24,843 bases of DNA from JACOYH01 sp964469735 (GCA_964469735.1 CAYXYS010000002.1:1-24843), one strand, 5' to 3'. Shown: positions 1 to 7,812, counted from the first letter of the stretch. Notes: generated from the sequence alone by a model not told the origin. Numbers and translations: made by a program.

Positions 1-407
1 CCCATATTTTTGGCGGTTCCCTCAATTATCTTCATAGCCTGTTCTATGTCCTGGGTGTTCAAATCTTCCATCTTCTGTTCGGCCACCTGGCGAAGCTGGT
101 CCCTGCTGATTTTAGCCACTTTGGTCTTGTTGGGCGCTCCAGATCCCTTCTCAATGCCGACCATTTTTTTTATAAGTTCCGAGGCGGGAGGTTGTTTTAA
201 CTTGAAATCATAACTCCTGTCTTCAAAAACCGTAATTTCTGCGGGAATCTTGAAACCCTGCTTGTCTTTAGTGGCATCGTTAAACTTCTGGCAGAACTCG
301 GAAATATTTATTCCGTGAGGAGCTAAAGCCGGACCCACCGGAGGGGCCGGGGTCGCCTGTCCCGCCTTAATCTGTAATTTTACAACTGCTTTTATTGGTT
401 TGGCCAT
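1..407 (-). CDS. rplK: 50S ribosomal protein L11 (3' end cut by window edge)
   Basis: L11 of the large subunit binds the GTPase-associated region of 23S rRNA at the base of the L7/L12 stalk. The minus strand from the ATG at 407-405 reads MAKPIKAVVKLQIKAGQ and continues through the APPVGPALAPHGINISEFC stretch typical of the family, then the KTKVAKISRDQ linker and the C-terminal rRNA-binding half. 135 residues are visible, so only about six are missing beyond position 1. It follows secE and nusG in the common bacterial order. The gap to nusG is filled by an inverted-repeat element (408-531) that ends directly at this ATG. No Shine-Dalgarno site is seen. Identity is certain; the stop codon is outside the window. 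Confidence 0.97.
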   Translation of the reverse strand, partial: MAKPIKAVVKLQIKAGQATPAPPVGPALAPHGINISEFCQKFNDATKDKQGFKIPAEITVFEDRSYDFKLKQPPASELIKKMVGIEKGSGAPNKTKVAKISRDQLRQVAEQKMEDLNTQDIEQAMKIIEGTAKNM

Positions 408-531
408 GCGAGTTTACGGGCACCGAGCACTCAGTTTAACTGAATGATTCGGTGCACAAATAATTAATTATAAAATTTAAATTTTAATAAGATTACCACA
501 ACAAAACTGAGTGCTCGGTTTTCGCTACCGC
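408..531 (-). repeat. Family-1 intergenic inverted-repeat element, copy A (nusG-rplK)
   Basis: This element fills the whole gap between the nusG stop and the rplK ATG (124 bp). Its outer arms are a perfect 16-bp inverted repeat: ACCGAGCACTCAGTTT at 422-437 and its complement at 504-519. The core is AT-rich. A second hairpin (420-426 with 449-455, plus 431-434 with 440-443) uses the start-proximal arm, so the inner and outer folds exclude each other. Related copies lie at 1265-1390 and 16627-16749, all in the same orientation relative to the next gene. No convincing sigma-70 promoter or T-tract terminator was found inside. Function is unknown: a regulatory leader or a small non-autonomous mobile repeat. 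Confidence 0.85.
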
Positions 532-1077
532 TCAAATCTTTTTAATCTGCAACGAATCCAGCTCTACCGGAGTGTCTCTTCCGAACATATTAACCAGAAC
601 TTTTACCTTTCCCCTTTCCTGGTCGATTTCGGCGACTTTTCCGTCAAAATCCTTAAACGGTCCGTCGGTTATCTTCACCGCATCCCCAATCTCAACGTCA
701 ATCTTATATTGGGGCGTCTCTACTCCCATCTTCTTTTTAAGCGTGGTTATTTCTTCAAGGGAAACGGGCACGGGGGTTGTTCCCGCTCCGACGAATCCGG
801 TAACATTTGGGGTATTCCTGACTACGTACCAAGAATCATCGGTAACTATCATTTCCACCAGCACGTATCCGGGGTATATCTTTTCTTCAACTACCTTCCT
901 TTTACCGTCCTTTATTTTAATTTTCTTTTCCTTGGGAACAATAACGTTGAATATTTTATCTTCCATACCCAAAGACTCAATCCTTTGTTTGAGATTCTTT
1001 GCCACCGACTCTTCATATCCGGAATAAGTGTGGATGACGTACCAATTCTTGGTTTGTTCTACTTGCTGCTTTGGCAT
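532..1077 (-). CDS. nusG: Transcription elongation/antitermination factor NusG
   Basis: NusG binds RNA polymerase and couples it to Rho or to the ribosome. The 181-aa protein has the NGN domain (NWYVIHTYSGYEESVAKNL near the start, then YPGYVLVEM) and a C-terminal KOW domain (IGDAVKITDGPFKDFDGKV). I chose the ATG at 1077, one base after the secE stop, because the protein then begins MPKQQVEQTKNWYV as in the family. A longer reading frame upstream would run into secE. It ends in TGA at the border of element copy A. The secE-nusG-rplK order is the usual bacterial one. Confidence 0.97.
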   Translation of the reverse strand: MPKQQVEQTKNWYVIHTYSGYEESVAKNLKQRIESLGMEDKIFNVIVPKEKKIKIKDGKRKVVEEKIYPGYVLVEMIVTDDSWYVVRNTPNVTGFVGAGTTPVPVSLEEITTLKKKMGVETPQYKIDVEIGDAVKITDGPFKDFDGKVAEIDQERGKVKVLVNMFGRDTPVELDSLQIKKI

Positions 1078-1078
1078 T

Positions 1079-1264
1079 TTATATAACGAATTTTTCCAAT
1101 AGTAAGGTAAAAAGGAAATCCAATCCCCCAAGGTAAAGGGCCACTGCCAGGGAAATGCCCAAAACGACCATCGTGTATTTGATAGTCTTTTGCCTGTCCG
1201 GCCAGTTAATCTTCTTCACCTCCATTTTAACTTCCTTAAGGAATGTTATTAATTTTGCTAACAT
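1079..1264 (-). CDS. secE: Preprotein translocase subunit SecE
   Basis: SecE clamps SecY in the SecYEG protein-export channel of the inner membrane. The 61-aa single-TM form is seen: an amphipathic N-terminus (MLAKLITFLKEVKMEVKKI), the conserved NWPDRQKT surface helix, then one membrane segment (MVVLGISLAVALYLGGLDFLF). The ATG at 1264 is chosen; a GTG eight codons upstream lies inside the inverted-repeat arm and would add an unfamiliar MLGAYCVR. It is one base from nusG. Element copy B lies immediately upstream, so its transcription presumably starts in or before that element. Confidence 0.95.
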   Translation of the reverse strand: MLAKLITFLKEVKMEVKKINWPDRQKTIKYTMVVLGISLAVALYLGGLDFLFTLLLEKFVI

Positions 1265-1390
1265 GCGAACGCAGTAAGCACCGAGCACTCAGTATAGTTA
1301 AAATATCTGTATAACTAATACCGGATGCCTGTGCTTATTACTTTTTAAATTTATATACTAATCTGAGTGCTCGGTTTCGTTTCACTCAAG
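1265..1390 (-). repeat. Family-1 intergenic inverted-repeat element, copy B (upstream of secE)
   Basis: The perfect 13-bp arms are ACCGAGCACTCAG at 1280-1292 and CTGAGTGCTCGGT at 1363-1375, 96 bp from end to end. Including the shared flanks (CATGCGA at the start-codon side, GAAACC and TTGAG at the far side) the unit is about 126 bp, like copies A and C. An inner hairpin pairs 1292-1300 with 1312-1321 (one bulged base), next to the start-proximal arm. Unlike copies A and C it does not touch the upstream gene, which ends at 1463 and has its own terminator-like hairpin between. Confidence 0.8.
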
Positions 1391-1416
1391 TTTTTTAAAA
1401 GCCCCTTTGGGGCCTT
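1391..1416 (-). terminator. Possible intrinsic terminator after the pheS-pheT-gyrB unit
   Basis: On the minus strand a short GC stem GGCCCC-AAA-GGGGC (1401-1414) is followed by TTTT and then an A run (1391-1398). The stem is good but the T tract is short, so this is a moderate call. It lies about 50 bases after the stop of the membrane protein at 1463-1924 and before element copy B, a sensible place to end the operon. Confidence 0.5.
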
Positions 1417-1462
1417 CAACCTTTATATTACCAGATAAACGGCTGAAGTCAAGCTGGCTTAA

Positions 1463-1924
1463 TTATCCGGCCAGCTCCACGGAATCTACATAATAACTGT
1501 CTAAAATTTTCCTTAAAGTGATTACTTCGACGAACTCTCCTCTTTCGGCAAGATAAACTTCCACGGCAAAGCGAAAACCGCCGTTTTCAAGCTCCTCATA
1601 ACTTAAAACGCGATATCCATCGTAGCCGTTCAACAATTCAAACCGGCCGGCTCTTTCCAATTCTACGGCATTTTCGGTTAAATAAAGGGTGGCCAGCGAT
1701 TCGTTTTCCTCTATCCTGGCTGTCATAAATTCTCCCAGAGTATTTTGAGCGGAAGTCCTCTCTATTTCCGTTTTCTGCCTCTCTAACTCCTCCTCCAAGG
1801 CGGGCAATCGCTTATCTTCCAGTTGACGGTACTGCCAACCCAAAATCGCCAATCCCGCCAAGGTGGCCACTAAGGCTATCATCATTGCTTTTAGTACTCC
1901 GTTTTTGTCGAAATTACCGGCCAT
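1463..1924 (-). CDS. Small membrane-anchored coiled-coil protein of unknown function
   Basis: 153 aa, not assigned to a named family. Residues about 12-30 (LKAMMIALVATLAGLAILGW) form one membrane segment near the N-terminus. Residues about 33-60 are a charged, Glu/Arg-rich stretch likely to form a short coiled coil. The C-terminal part (about 80-150) alternates short strands and helices (YDGYRVLSYEELENGG, FRFAVEVYL), resembling small extracytoplasmic alpha+beta domains that carry loosely related annotations in these bacteria; that comparison is impression only. The ATG overlaps the gyrB stop (TAATG), so it is co-translated with gyrB and ends the pheS-pheT-gyrB operon. No catalytic motif is visible. 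Confidence 0.8.
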   Translation of the reverse strand: MAGNFDKNGVLKAMMIALVATLAGLAILGWQYRQLEDKRLPALEEELERQKTEIERTSAQNTLGEFMTARIEENESLATLYLTENAVELERAGRFELLNGYDGYRVLSYEELENGGFRFAVEVYLAERGEFVEVITLRKILDSYYVDSVELAG

Positions 1925-3945
1925 TAAATATCTAGATTTTTAACTGTCTTGGCGTGAGCTTGAATGAATTTTTTTCTCGGAAAAACCTCGTCGCCCATAA
2001 GGGTATCAAACATTTTATCCGCCTCCTTGGCGTCGTCAATATCAACTTTCAAAAGTATCCTGTTTTGAGGATTCATGGTAGTCTCCCATAATTGATCGGG
2101 ATTCATTTCGCCGAGACCCTTGTACCTTTGAACGCTGACTCCGGCTACTTTTTCTTCTTTGATAGGAAGAGCCGTTGCTTTTCCTTTTTTCTTGATTCCG
2201 GCTGCAGCCGCTTTTTTCTCTCCCAAAATATCAGCGAGAATCTCCGCCTTGTCCGCTTCGGTATAGGCGTACTCTATCCTTTTCCCGGCTTGAATCCTGT
2301 AAAGAGGCGGCTGGGCTATATATAAATGGCCCGCCTCTATTATCGGATGGAAATAGCGGTAAAAAAGAGTCAGCAGGAGGGTGCGGATATGGGCTCCGTC
2401 AACATCGGCATCGGTCATAATAATTATTCTGTGGTATCTCAGCTTTTCCATGCTGAAATCGTCGGCGATAGCTGTTCCCAAAGCTATAATCAAAGATTTG
2501 ATTTCTTTGGAGGAAAGTATTTTATCCAGCCTTGCCCGCTCAACATTAAGTATTTTTCCCCGCAGAGGCAAAATAGCCTGAAAATGCCTGTCCCTGGCTT
2601 GCCTGGAACTGCCTCCGGCCGATTCTCCCTCAACAATATACAGCTCTGACTCTTCCGGCTTCCGGGATGTGCAGTCGGCCAGTTTTCCGGGCAAAGCCAA
2701 GCCATCTAAAGCGCCTTTTCTTAGAACTGTTTGCCTTGCCGCCTTGGCCGCTTTTCTGGCTTTTGCCGTCAGCAAGCATTTTTCAATGATAGCCCTGCCG
2801 TCCTGGGGATTTCTTTCCAAAAAGTCGTCCAGCCCGTCGGCCAAAACCGCTTCCACCGCTACCTTAGCTTCCGGATTGCCGAGCTTGGCTTTGGTCTGCC
2901 CTTCGAATTGAGGCTCCCTAATTTTTACGGAAACCACAGCAGTTAAGCCGTCTCTTACGTCATCACCCGTGAAATTGCTGTCATCGCCTTTGATATAATT
3001 GTTTTTTCTGGCGTAATCGTTTAAAGAACGGGTAAGGGCGGTTCTGAAGCCGGTTAAATGGGTACCGCCCTCGCCGGTAAAAATATTATTGGCAAAGCTT
3101 TCCTCGTAGGCCTCCCGCTCGCTGGTATACTGGAAAGCGGCTTCTACTATCATCTCGTCTTTCTCTCCGTTAACGTAAAAAGGAGTGGGATGAGCCAAAT
3201 CGGCTCCTTGAACGAGATATTTAATATAAGAGCGTATTCCTCCCTCGAAATAGAATCCGTAGCTTTTTTGGGGGACGCTTCTTTCGTCTTTTATATAAAT
3301 CCGAATCCCCTTGGTTAGATAGGCTTGCTGCCGAAGATGATTAATAATCCTTTTAAGGTCGAATTTAGCGTCATTGAATATTTCCGAATCCGGTTCAAAC
3401 ATTACCGTCGTTCCGCTCTGCCTGCAAGCGCCGATTTTTTTAACTTTAGTTTTAACCTTTCCCTTGGAGTATTCCTGGGCATATCTTGCTCCGTCCCTGC
3501 AAACCTCCACTCTCATCCAGCTGGATAAAGCGCAGACAACAGAAACTCCCACGCCGTGAAGACCGCCGGAAACCTTATAAGCCTCTCCTCCGAACTTGCC
3601 CCCCGCGTGCAGAGTGGTCATTACCGTTTCCAAAGCTGATTTCTTGGTTTGGGGATGTTTTGAAACTGGAATTCCTCTTCCGTCGTCCGTTACTCTCACC
3701 CTGTTGTTGGGCAGAAGAGCTATTTCCATATGGCTGCCGTATCCCACTATAAATTCATCGATGGCATTATCGGCGCATTCCCAAATTAAATGGTGAAGCC
3801 CTTCGCTCCCGGTAGAGCCAATATACATTCCCGGCCTTTTTCTGACCGGCTCCAAACCCTCCAATACATAGATGTCCTTGGCTTCATATGCGCTCCTTGT
3901 TTTTTTTGCTTTTGGTTTTATCGATTTTTGCTGTTTTTGAGGCAT
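1924..3945 (-). CDS. gyrB: DNA gyrase subunit B
   Basis: ATPase subunit of the type II topoisomerase that introduces negative supercoils. At 673 aa it is a normal short-form GyrB. Visible landmarks are the GHKL ATPase motifs (WECADNAIDE with the Mg-binding Asn, VTDDGRGIPV, GGLHGVGVSVVCALS), the TOPRIM motifs (IVEGESAGG with catalytic Glu, then MTDADVDGAHIRTLLLT), and the C-terminal QRYKGLGEMNPDQLWETTM block. The N-terminal 15 residues are a basic extension. It lies 31 bases after pheT and overlaps the next gene by one base. ParE cannot be fully excluded, but the sequence reads as GyrB; gyrA is not in the window. Confidence 0.93.
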   Translation of the reverse strand: MPQKQQKSIKPKAKKTRSAYEAKDIYVLEGLEPVRKRPGMYIGSTGSEGLHHLIWECADNAIDEFIVGYGSHMEIALLPNNRVRVTDDGRGIPVSKHPQTKKSALETVMTTLHAGGKFGGEAYKVSGGLHGVGVSVVCALSSWMRVEVCRDGARYAQEYSKGKVKTKVKKIGACRQSGTTVMFEPDSEIFNDAKFDLKRIINHLRQQAYLTKGIRIYIKDERSVPQKSYGFYFEGGIRSYIKYLVQGADLAHPTPFYVNGEKDEMIVEAAFQYTSEREAYEESFANNIFTGEGGTHLTGFRTALTRSLNDYARKNNYIKGDDSNFTGDDVRDGLTAVVSVKIREPQFEGQTKAKLGNPEAKVAVEAVLADGLDDFLERNPQDGRAIIEKCLLTAKARKAAKAARQTVLRKGALDGLALPGKLADCTSRKPEESELYIVEGESAGGSSRQARDRHFQAILPLRGKILNVERARLDKILSSKEIKSLIIALGTAIADDFSMEKLRYHRIIIMTDADVDGAHIRTLLLTLFYRYFHPIIEAGHLYIAQPPLYRIQAGKRIEYAYTEADKAEILADILGEKKAAAAGIKKKGKATALPIKEEKVAGVSVQRYKGLGEMNPDQLWETTMNPQNRILLKVDIDDAKEADKMFDTLMGDEVFPRKKFIQAHAKTVKNLDI

Positions 3946-3976
3946 TATTTTTAATCTGAAATTATATGTCCGCTAT

Positions 3977-6007
3977 TTATTTTCTCACTTGCCAGCTCGG
4001 ACTCTTTTCCAGGGCCTTAATTATTTTTTGCTGAACTTTATCGACCTCGTCCGACTTCAGGGTCCTGTCTTCAGCTTGGTATATAATATGAAAAGCTAAA
4101 TTCTTTTTCCCGCCAGGCAACTCGTTTCCCTCGTAAATGTCGAAAATGTCCACGTCCCTGACAAGCCCTCCGCCGGCGCTGTTGATTTTATTTAAAACAT
4201 CGGCCACCTTGACTTTTCTGGGCACTAAAACCGCCAAATCTCTGACTACTGCCGGAAACTTGGAAATCGGCCTGAACTCGTGTTCCCAGGAAACAGAATC
4301 TATTAAGGCCTCCGCATCTATATCAAAAACAACCATTTTTTCGGGCATTTCCAGCTGCTGCAGAAGCTTGGGGGATATTTCCCCCAGAAAGCCTATTCCC
4401 GTTCCATCGATTTTTATCTCCGCGCATTTTTTGGGATGCCAAATGGATATTTTGCTCTGCTCTGGAATGGCCTTGTAGTCGTCGTACCAAATTTCACTAA
4501 TGCCCAGTTTGTGTAAAAGCAGATCAACCACTCCTTTGAGTTCGTAAAAATCCCGACCCGCGGCCGCTCCCGTCAGCTGGCTTTTGTCTTTGGAGGCCAT
4601 GGCTTTCTCGAAGACCTTTCCCAATTCGAATATTCGTATATCTGAAAAGTTATTGGTATTCTTTTTAACTGCAGCCAGTAGATTGGGTATTAAGCTCGGC
4701 CTGAGATACTTTTGCTCCAAGCTAATCGGATTTTGCACCTCTATCAGTTCGTCGTTTTTATATTTAAATATCTTGGCTTCCTTGTCGCCGACAAATGAAT
4801 AGCTGTAAGTTTCCACAAACCCGGCTTCTTTCAAAATATCCTTAATCGCATTCTCCCAGAAAATACGGTCATTCCTCTTGCCCGGAATCAGAGAAACTTC
4901 CGGGAAGGCAACAGGTATTTTTTCATAGCCGTAAATTCTGCCTATTTCTTCGATTAGATCTTCCGGCAAAGAAACATCCTGCCTGGATGTCGGCACTTCC
5001 ACTAAGAGAGATTTTTGACTCTCTTTTATAATCTTGAAATCCAATTTCTTTAAAATCTGCGCGGCCTTGGTTTTGGGAACTGCCAAACCCAAAAGATTGT
5101 TTAAATAATTCAAATCCAGCTTAATTCTCGAAGGAACGCTCTTTTGGGAATATATATCGATGAAATCATTGCCGGCCTTGCCTCTGGCGACCTTCTGTAT
5201 CAGGTAAGCGGCCCTATTAACCGCAAATTCCGCCAGATTTGGGTCCAATCCGTGCTCAAATCTAAGAGAGGCGTCCGTCCTTAGCCCTATCTTCTTAGAA
5301 GCTTTTCGGATGATGCGAGGATTAAAGTTAGCAGCCTCTACTATCACCGCCCTGGTTTTCTTATCTATTTCCGGCTCTTTTCCCCCTTTAATGCCGGCTA
5401 TAGCTACCGGCTTTTGCTCATCGGCTATGACTAAAATGCTTTGCTCCAAATCAAATTTGTCTTCGTCAAGAGTAACTATGCTTTCCCCCTTCTTGGCTAA
5501 CCTAACTTGAATTTTACCGCCCTTAAGCTTATCGCTGTCAAAAGCGTGCAGCGGCTGGCCGGTTTCAATCATAACGTAGTTAGCTATGTCGACGATATTA
5601 TTAATCGGCCTCAATCCGCAAACCTTTAGTCTTTCCTGGAGCCATTTGGGCGAGGGCCCCACCTTAACGTCGACGACAACTTTGGCCACATACCTGGGAC
5701 AAGCCCTTTTGTCTTTTACTTCCACCTTAACAAAGTCACCCGTTTTAACACCGGCTGAAACTTTGACTTTTGCCAAAGGCAATTGAAGTTTGGAGCCGAT
5801 AATGGCTGAAATTTCCCGAGCTATTCCCAAATGAGAAAAACAGTCTGCAGCTCTATTGGGCCTGACGTCTATATCTAAAACATAGTCGTTTCTGGCTTTT
5901 TTAACCTCTTCAACCTCGGCAAAATGCATAGTTAAAAGCTCTGCCAGCTTCTCGGGCCTGGGCATATTTTTTACGTAGTCTTTTAGCCAGTTATATGAAA
6001 AAACCAT
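3977..6007 (-). CDS. pheT: Phenylalanyl-tRNA synthetase beta subunit (shortened, no B2 tRNA-binding domain)
   Basis: Beta subunit of the (alpha-beta)2 PheRS that charges tRNA-Phe. 676 aa against roughly 800 in most bacteria. The N-terminus (MVFSYNWLKDYVKNM) passes from LLTMHFAEVEEV almost directly into VLDIDVRPNRAADCFSHLGI, so the roughly 110-residue OB-fold/EMAP-like B2 domain normally inserted here is absent. The B3/B4 region (GLRPINNIVDIANYVM, QPLHAFD), B5 (YLNNLLG to SRQDVSLPEDLIEEIGRIYGYE) and the C-terminal anticodon-binding FDX-ACB domain (FRPISKFPAVVRDLAVLV) are present. It follows pheS by 23 bases and precedes gyrB. Confidence 0.96.
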   Translation of the reverse strand: MVFSYNWLKDYVKNMPRPEKLAELLTMHFAEVEEVKKARNDYVLDIDVRPNRAADCFSHLGIAREISAIIGSKLQLPLAKVKVSAGVKTGDFVKVEVKDKRACPRYVAKVVVDVKVGPSPKWLQERLKVCGLRPINNIVDIANYVMIETGQPLHAFDSDKLKGGKIQVRLAKKGESIVTLDEDKFDLEQSILVIADEQKPVAIAGIKGGKEPEIDKKTRAVIVEAANFNPRIIRKASKKIGLRTDASLRFEHGLDPNLAEFAVNRAAYLIQKVARGKAGNDFIDIYSQKSVPSRIKLDLNYLNNLLGLAVPKTKAAQILKKLDFKIIKESQKSLLVEVPTSRQDVSLPEDLIEEIGRIYGYEKIPVAFPEVSLIPGKRNDRIFWENAIKDILKEAGFVETYSYSFVGDKEAKIFKYKNDELIEVQNPISLEQKYLRPSLIPNLLAAVKKNTNNFSDIRIFELGKVFEKAMASKDKSQLTGAAAGRDFYELKGVVDLLLHKLGISEIWYDDYKAIPEQSKISIWHPKKCAEIKIDGTGIGFLGEISPKLLQQLEMPEKMVVFDIDAEALIDSVSWEHEFRPISKFPAVVRDLAVLVPRKVKVADVLNKINSAGGGLVRDVDIFDIYEGNELPGGKKNLAFHIIYQAEDRTLKSDEVDKVQQKIIKALEKSPSWQVRK

Positions 6008-6030
6008 GCTTGTTTGAATTTATTGGAGGA

Positions 6031-7044
6031 TTAAAACTGTTTTAAGAATCTTAAGTCTCCTGAACGAAACAGCCTAATATCGTTAATTTTATGCTTGAGC
6101 ATAACCAGCCTCTCCAATCCGAATCCGAAGGCCCATCCCTGCCATTGTCCGGGCACCAATCCTGCGGCTTTAAAAACGTTAGGATGAACCATGCCTGCTC
6201 CCGCAACCTCCAGCCATCCGGACTCCTTACAAACGGGACAGCCCTTCCCTTTGCATACCAGACAGGTAATGCTTATATCAAAAGACGGCTCGGTGAAAGG
6301 GAAGAAATCCGGCCTCAGCCTGAAATCAATGTCTTTTTCAAAAAACCTCTTAAAAAACTCACCCACAATAGCTTTCAGATTAGCCACAGAAATGTTTCTG
6401 TCCACCATAAGCCCCTCAATTTGCTGAAGCTGAAACTCATGGGAAGGGTCGGTGGCTTCATGCCTGTAAACCGTTCCGGGAACTATTATCCTCAAGGGAG
6501 GATTATTTTTTTCCATATACCTTACCTGAACCGGACTGGTATGCGTTCTTAAAAGAAATCCGTTTTTTAAATAGAAGGTGTCCCAGACGTCCCTGGCGGG
6601 GTGGTCTTTGGGAATATTTAAAGCATCAAAATTGTACCATTCGGTTTCTATGTCCGGACCCTCAGCCACCCCAAACCCCATTGATTGGAATATTTCTTCC
6701 GCTTTCCGCCTGGCTAAAGTCAAAGGATGCAAACTGCCCGTGGAAATCTTTTTGCCCGGAGCCGTGACGTCAATCCACTCCTTTTCCTGTGCAGCCTTTA
6801 TTTCCCTTTCTTTTAATTCTGCCTCCCGCTCATCGAATTCCAAAAACAAAGAATTTTTCACCTCATTGGCCTCCTTACCCACCATTATTCTCTCTCTTTT
6901 CGGCAAATCTTTAAGCGAACGCAAAATCTGGGTAAGCTCGCCCTGCTTGCCCAGATATTTTTTGAAAAGCTCCTGGAGGCTCTTTAAATCTTCTGCCGCC
7001 TTTATGTCCTTTTCAGCGTTATTTTTAAGCTTTTTTAAATCCAT
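6031..7044 (-). CDS. pheS: Phenylalanyl-tRNA synthetase alpha subunit
   Basis: Catalytic class II aminoacyl-tRNA synthetase subunit for tRNA-Phe; 337 aa, normal length. An N-terminal coiled coil (about 1-90) is followed by the catalytic core with HPLTLARRKAEEIFQSMGF, motif 2 (GTVYRHEATDPSHEFQLQQI) and motif 3 (WAFGFGLERLVMLK). A four-cysteine loop (CLVCKGKGCPVC, about residues 259-270) probably binds zinc. It is the first gene of the pheS-pheT-gyrB operon. A promoter at 7054-7082 places transcription start only a few bases before the ATG, and no Shine-Dalgarno site is seen, so the message is likely leaderless. Confidence 0.97.
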   Translation of the reverse strand: MDLKKLKNNAEKDIKAAEDLKSLQELFKKYLGKQGELTQILRSLKDLPKRERIMVGKEANEVKNSLFLEFDEREAELKEREIKAAQEKEWIDVTAPGKKISTGSLHPLTLARRKAEEIFQSMGFGVAEGPDIETEWYNFDALNIPKDHPARDVWDTFYLKNGFLLRTHTSPVQVRYMEKNNPPLRIIVPGTVYRHEATDPSHEFQLQQIEGLMVDRNISVANLKAIVGEFFKRFFEKDIDFRLRPDFFPFTEPSFDISITCLVCKGKGCPVCKESGWLEVAGAGMVHPNVFKAAGLVPGQWQGWAFGFGLERLVMLKHKINDIRLFRSGDLRFLKQF

Positions 7045-7053
7045 TCTATCCTT

Positions 7054-7082
7054 ATTTTACCTCATTTTAAAGCCGGGATCAA
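7054..7082 (-). promoter_or_regulatory. Sigma-70-type promoter of the pheS operon
   Basis: On the minus strand TTGATC (7077-7082) is separated by 17 bp from TAAAAT (7054-7059). The -10 box ends nine bases before the pheS ATG (7044), leaving room for a leader of only about 2-3 nt. It lies just downstream of the pyrE terminator. Confidence 0.6.
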
Positions 7083-7097
7083 GCCTGGGCTGTGGAT

Positions 7098-7126
7098 AAA
7101 AAAACACCCCTAAAAGGGGTGTTTTT
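7098..7126 (-). terminator. Intrinsic terminator after pyrE
   Basis: A perfect hairpin CACCCC-TTTTA-GGGGTG (7105-7121) is followed on the minus strand by seven T residues (7098-7104). It lies a few bases past the stop of the phosphoribosyltransferase gene at 7130. The A/T runs are nearly symmetrical, so it would also work on the plus strand, but no plus-strand gene precedes it. Confidence 0.9.
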
Positions 7127-7129
7127 GCC

Positions 7130-7783
7130 TTATTTTCGCGGATATTCGGGGTGTAAAGCCAAAAATTCGGCTCCTCGTCCAACAAAGGGGTTAATCGGAG
7201 CCTTCTTTTTGCACAAGGGGCACTCCCCCTCCCTCCAGTCATTCATTTCCATATCCAGCAGGCTTATTAAAGTAAGGTCGTTGAAGTCAGCCGGTTGGGC
7301 GTTGCCGCGGTTGCAGATTACTCCCACAGCGGCCGGAATTCCTCCGTTGTCGATAATCTCCGCCATTATTTCCCTGACCGAATGGCCAGTAGTAAGGACG
7401 TCATCGACAATAAGCGCTCTCTTGCCGGGAATATCGGTAAGGTAACCTCTTTTCAGGGCCTGTTTTCCTTTTTCGTCTTTCTCGGTAAAAAGAGAAACCA
7501 CGTTTTCTTGGTAGAGCTCGGTTAAATGGTAAGCAACCCGGTTGGACAGAATAATGCCGCCCATGGCCGGCCCCACCACGACTTCGATCCGCCTTCCTTC
7601 GGCGGCGCTGAAGGGCAGGACAACCTCCTGAGCTATTTCCCAGCAAAGATCGTCCAGTATTACGGGGTTTTTGTATATCCTTGTCTTCTCCAGATATTCG
7701 TCGCTGTGCCGCATAGAAGACAAAACAAAGTGGCCTTTCAGAAAAACGCCCGATTCTGCTAACATGTCCTTTAGGTTCTCCAT
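7130..7783 (-). CDS. pyrE: Orotate phosphoribosyltransferase-like PRTase
   Basis: A type I phosphoribosyltransferase, expected to join orotate and PRPP to make OMP in pyrimidine synthesis. 217 aa. The PRPP-binding loop RALIVDDVLTTGHS (about residues 122-135) and the upstream VVVGPAMGGIILS and HLTELYQENVVSLFTEKDEKG segments fit OPRTases, as does SGVFLKGHFVLSSMRHSDEY near the start. The C-terminus has a CPLC motif in an extension (about 188-217). The ATG has a strong Shine-Dalgarno AGGAGG six bases upstream, unusual here. It is a single-gene unit between two terminators. No other pyrimidine gene is in the window, so substrate choice is by family resemblance. Confidence 0.85.
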   Translation of the reverse strand: MENLKDMLAESGVFLKGHFVLSSMRHSDEYLEKTRIYKNPVILDDLCWEIAQEVVLPFSAAEGRRIEVVVGPAMGGIILSNRVAYHLTELYQENVVSLFTEKDEKGKQALKRGYLTDIPGKRALIVDDVLTTGHSVREIMAEIIDNGGIPAAVGVICNRGNAQPADFNDLTLISLLDMEMNDWREGECPLCKKKAPINPFVGRGAEFLALHPEYPRK

Positions 7784-7812
7784 CGTCGCCTCCTTTTCAA
7801 ATTACTAACTAA

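Noticed and set aside
422..519. Family-1 elements read as ordinary Rho-independent terminators
   Set aside because: The arms are about 66 bases or more apart and no T tract follows the start-proximal arm on the gene strand; the element ends at a start codon instead.
422..519. A sigma-70 promoter inside family-1 copies (TATAAT in copy A and in copy C)
   Set aside because: The hexamers fall at different places in the two copies and no acceptable -35 box lies 16-18 bp upstream; in an AT-rich core this is expected by chance.
2092..3796. Several open frames on the plus strand opposite gyrB and pheT
   Set aside because: They mirror strongly conserved genes on the other strand, lack start signals and resemble no family, so they are shadow frames.
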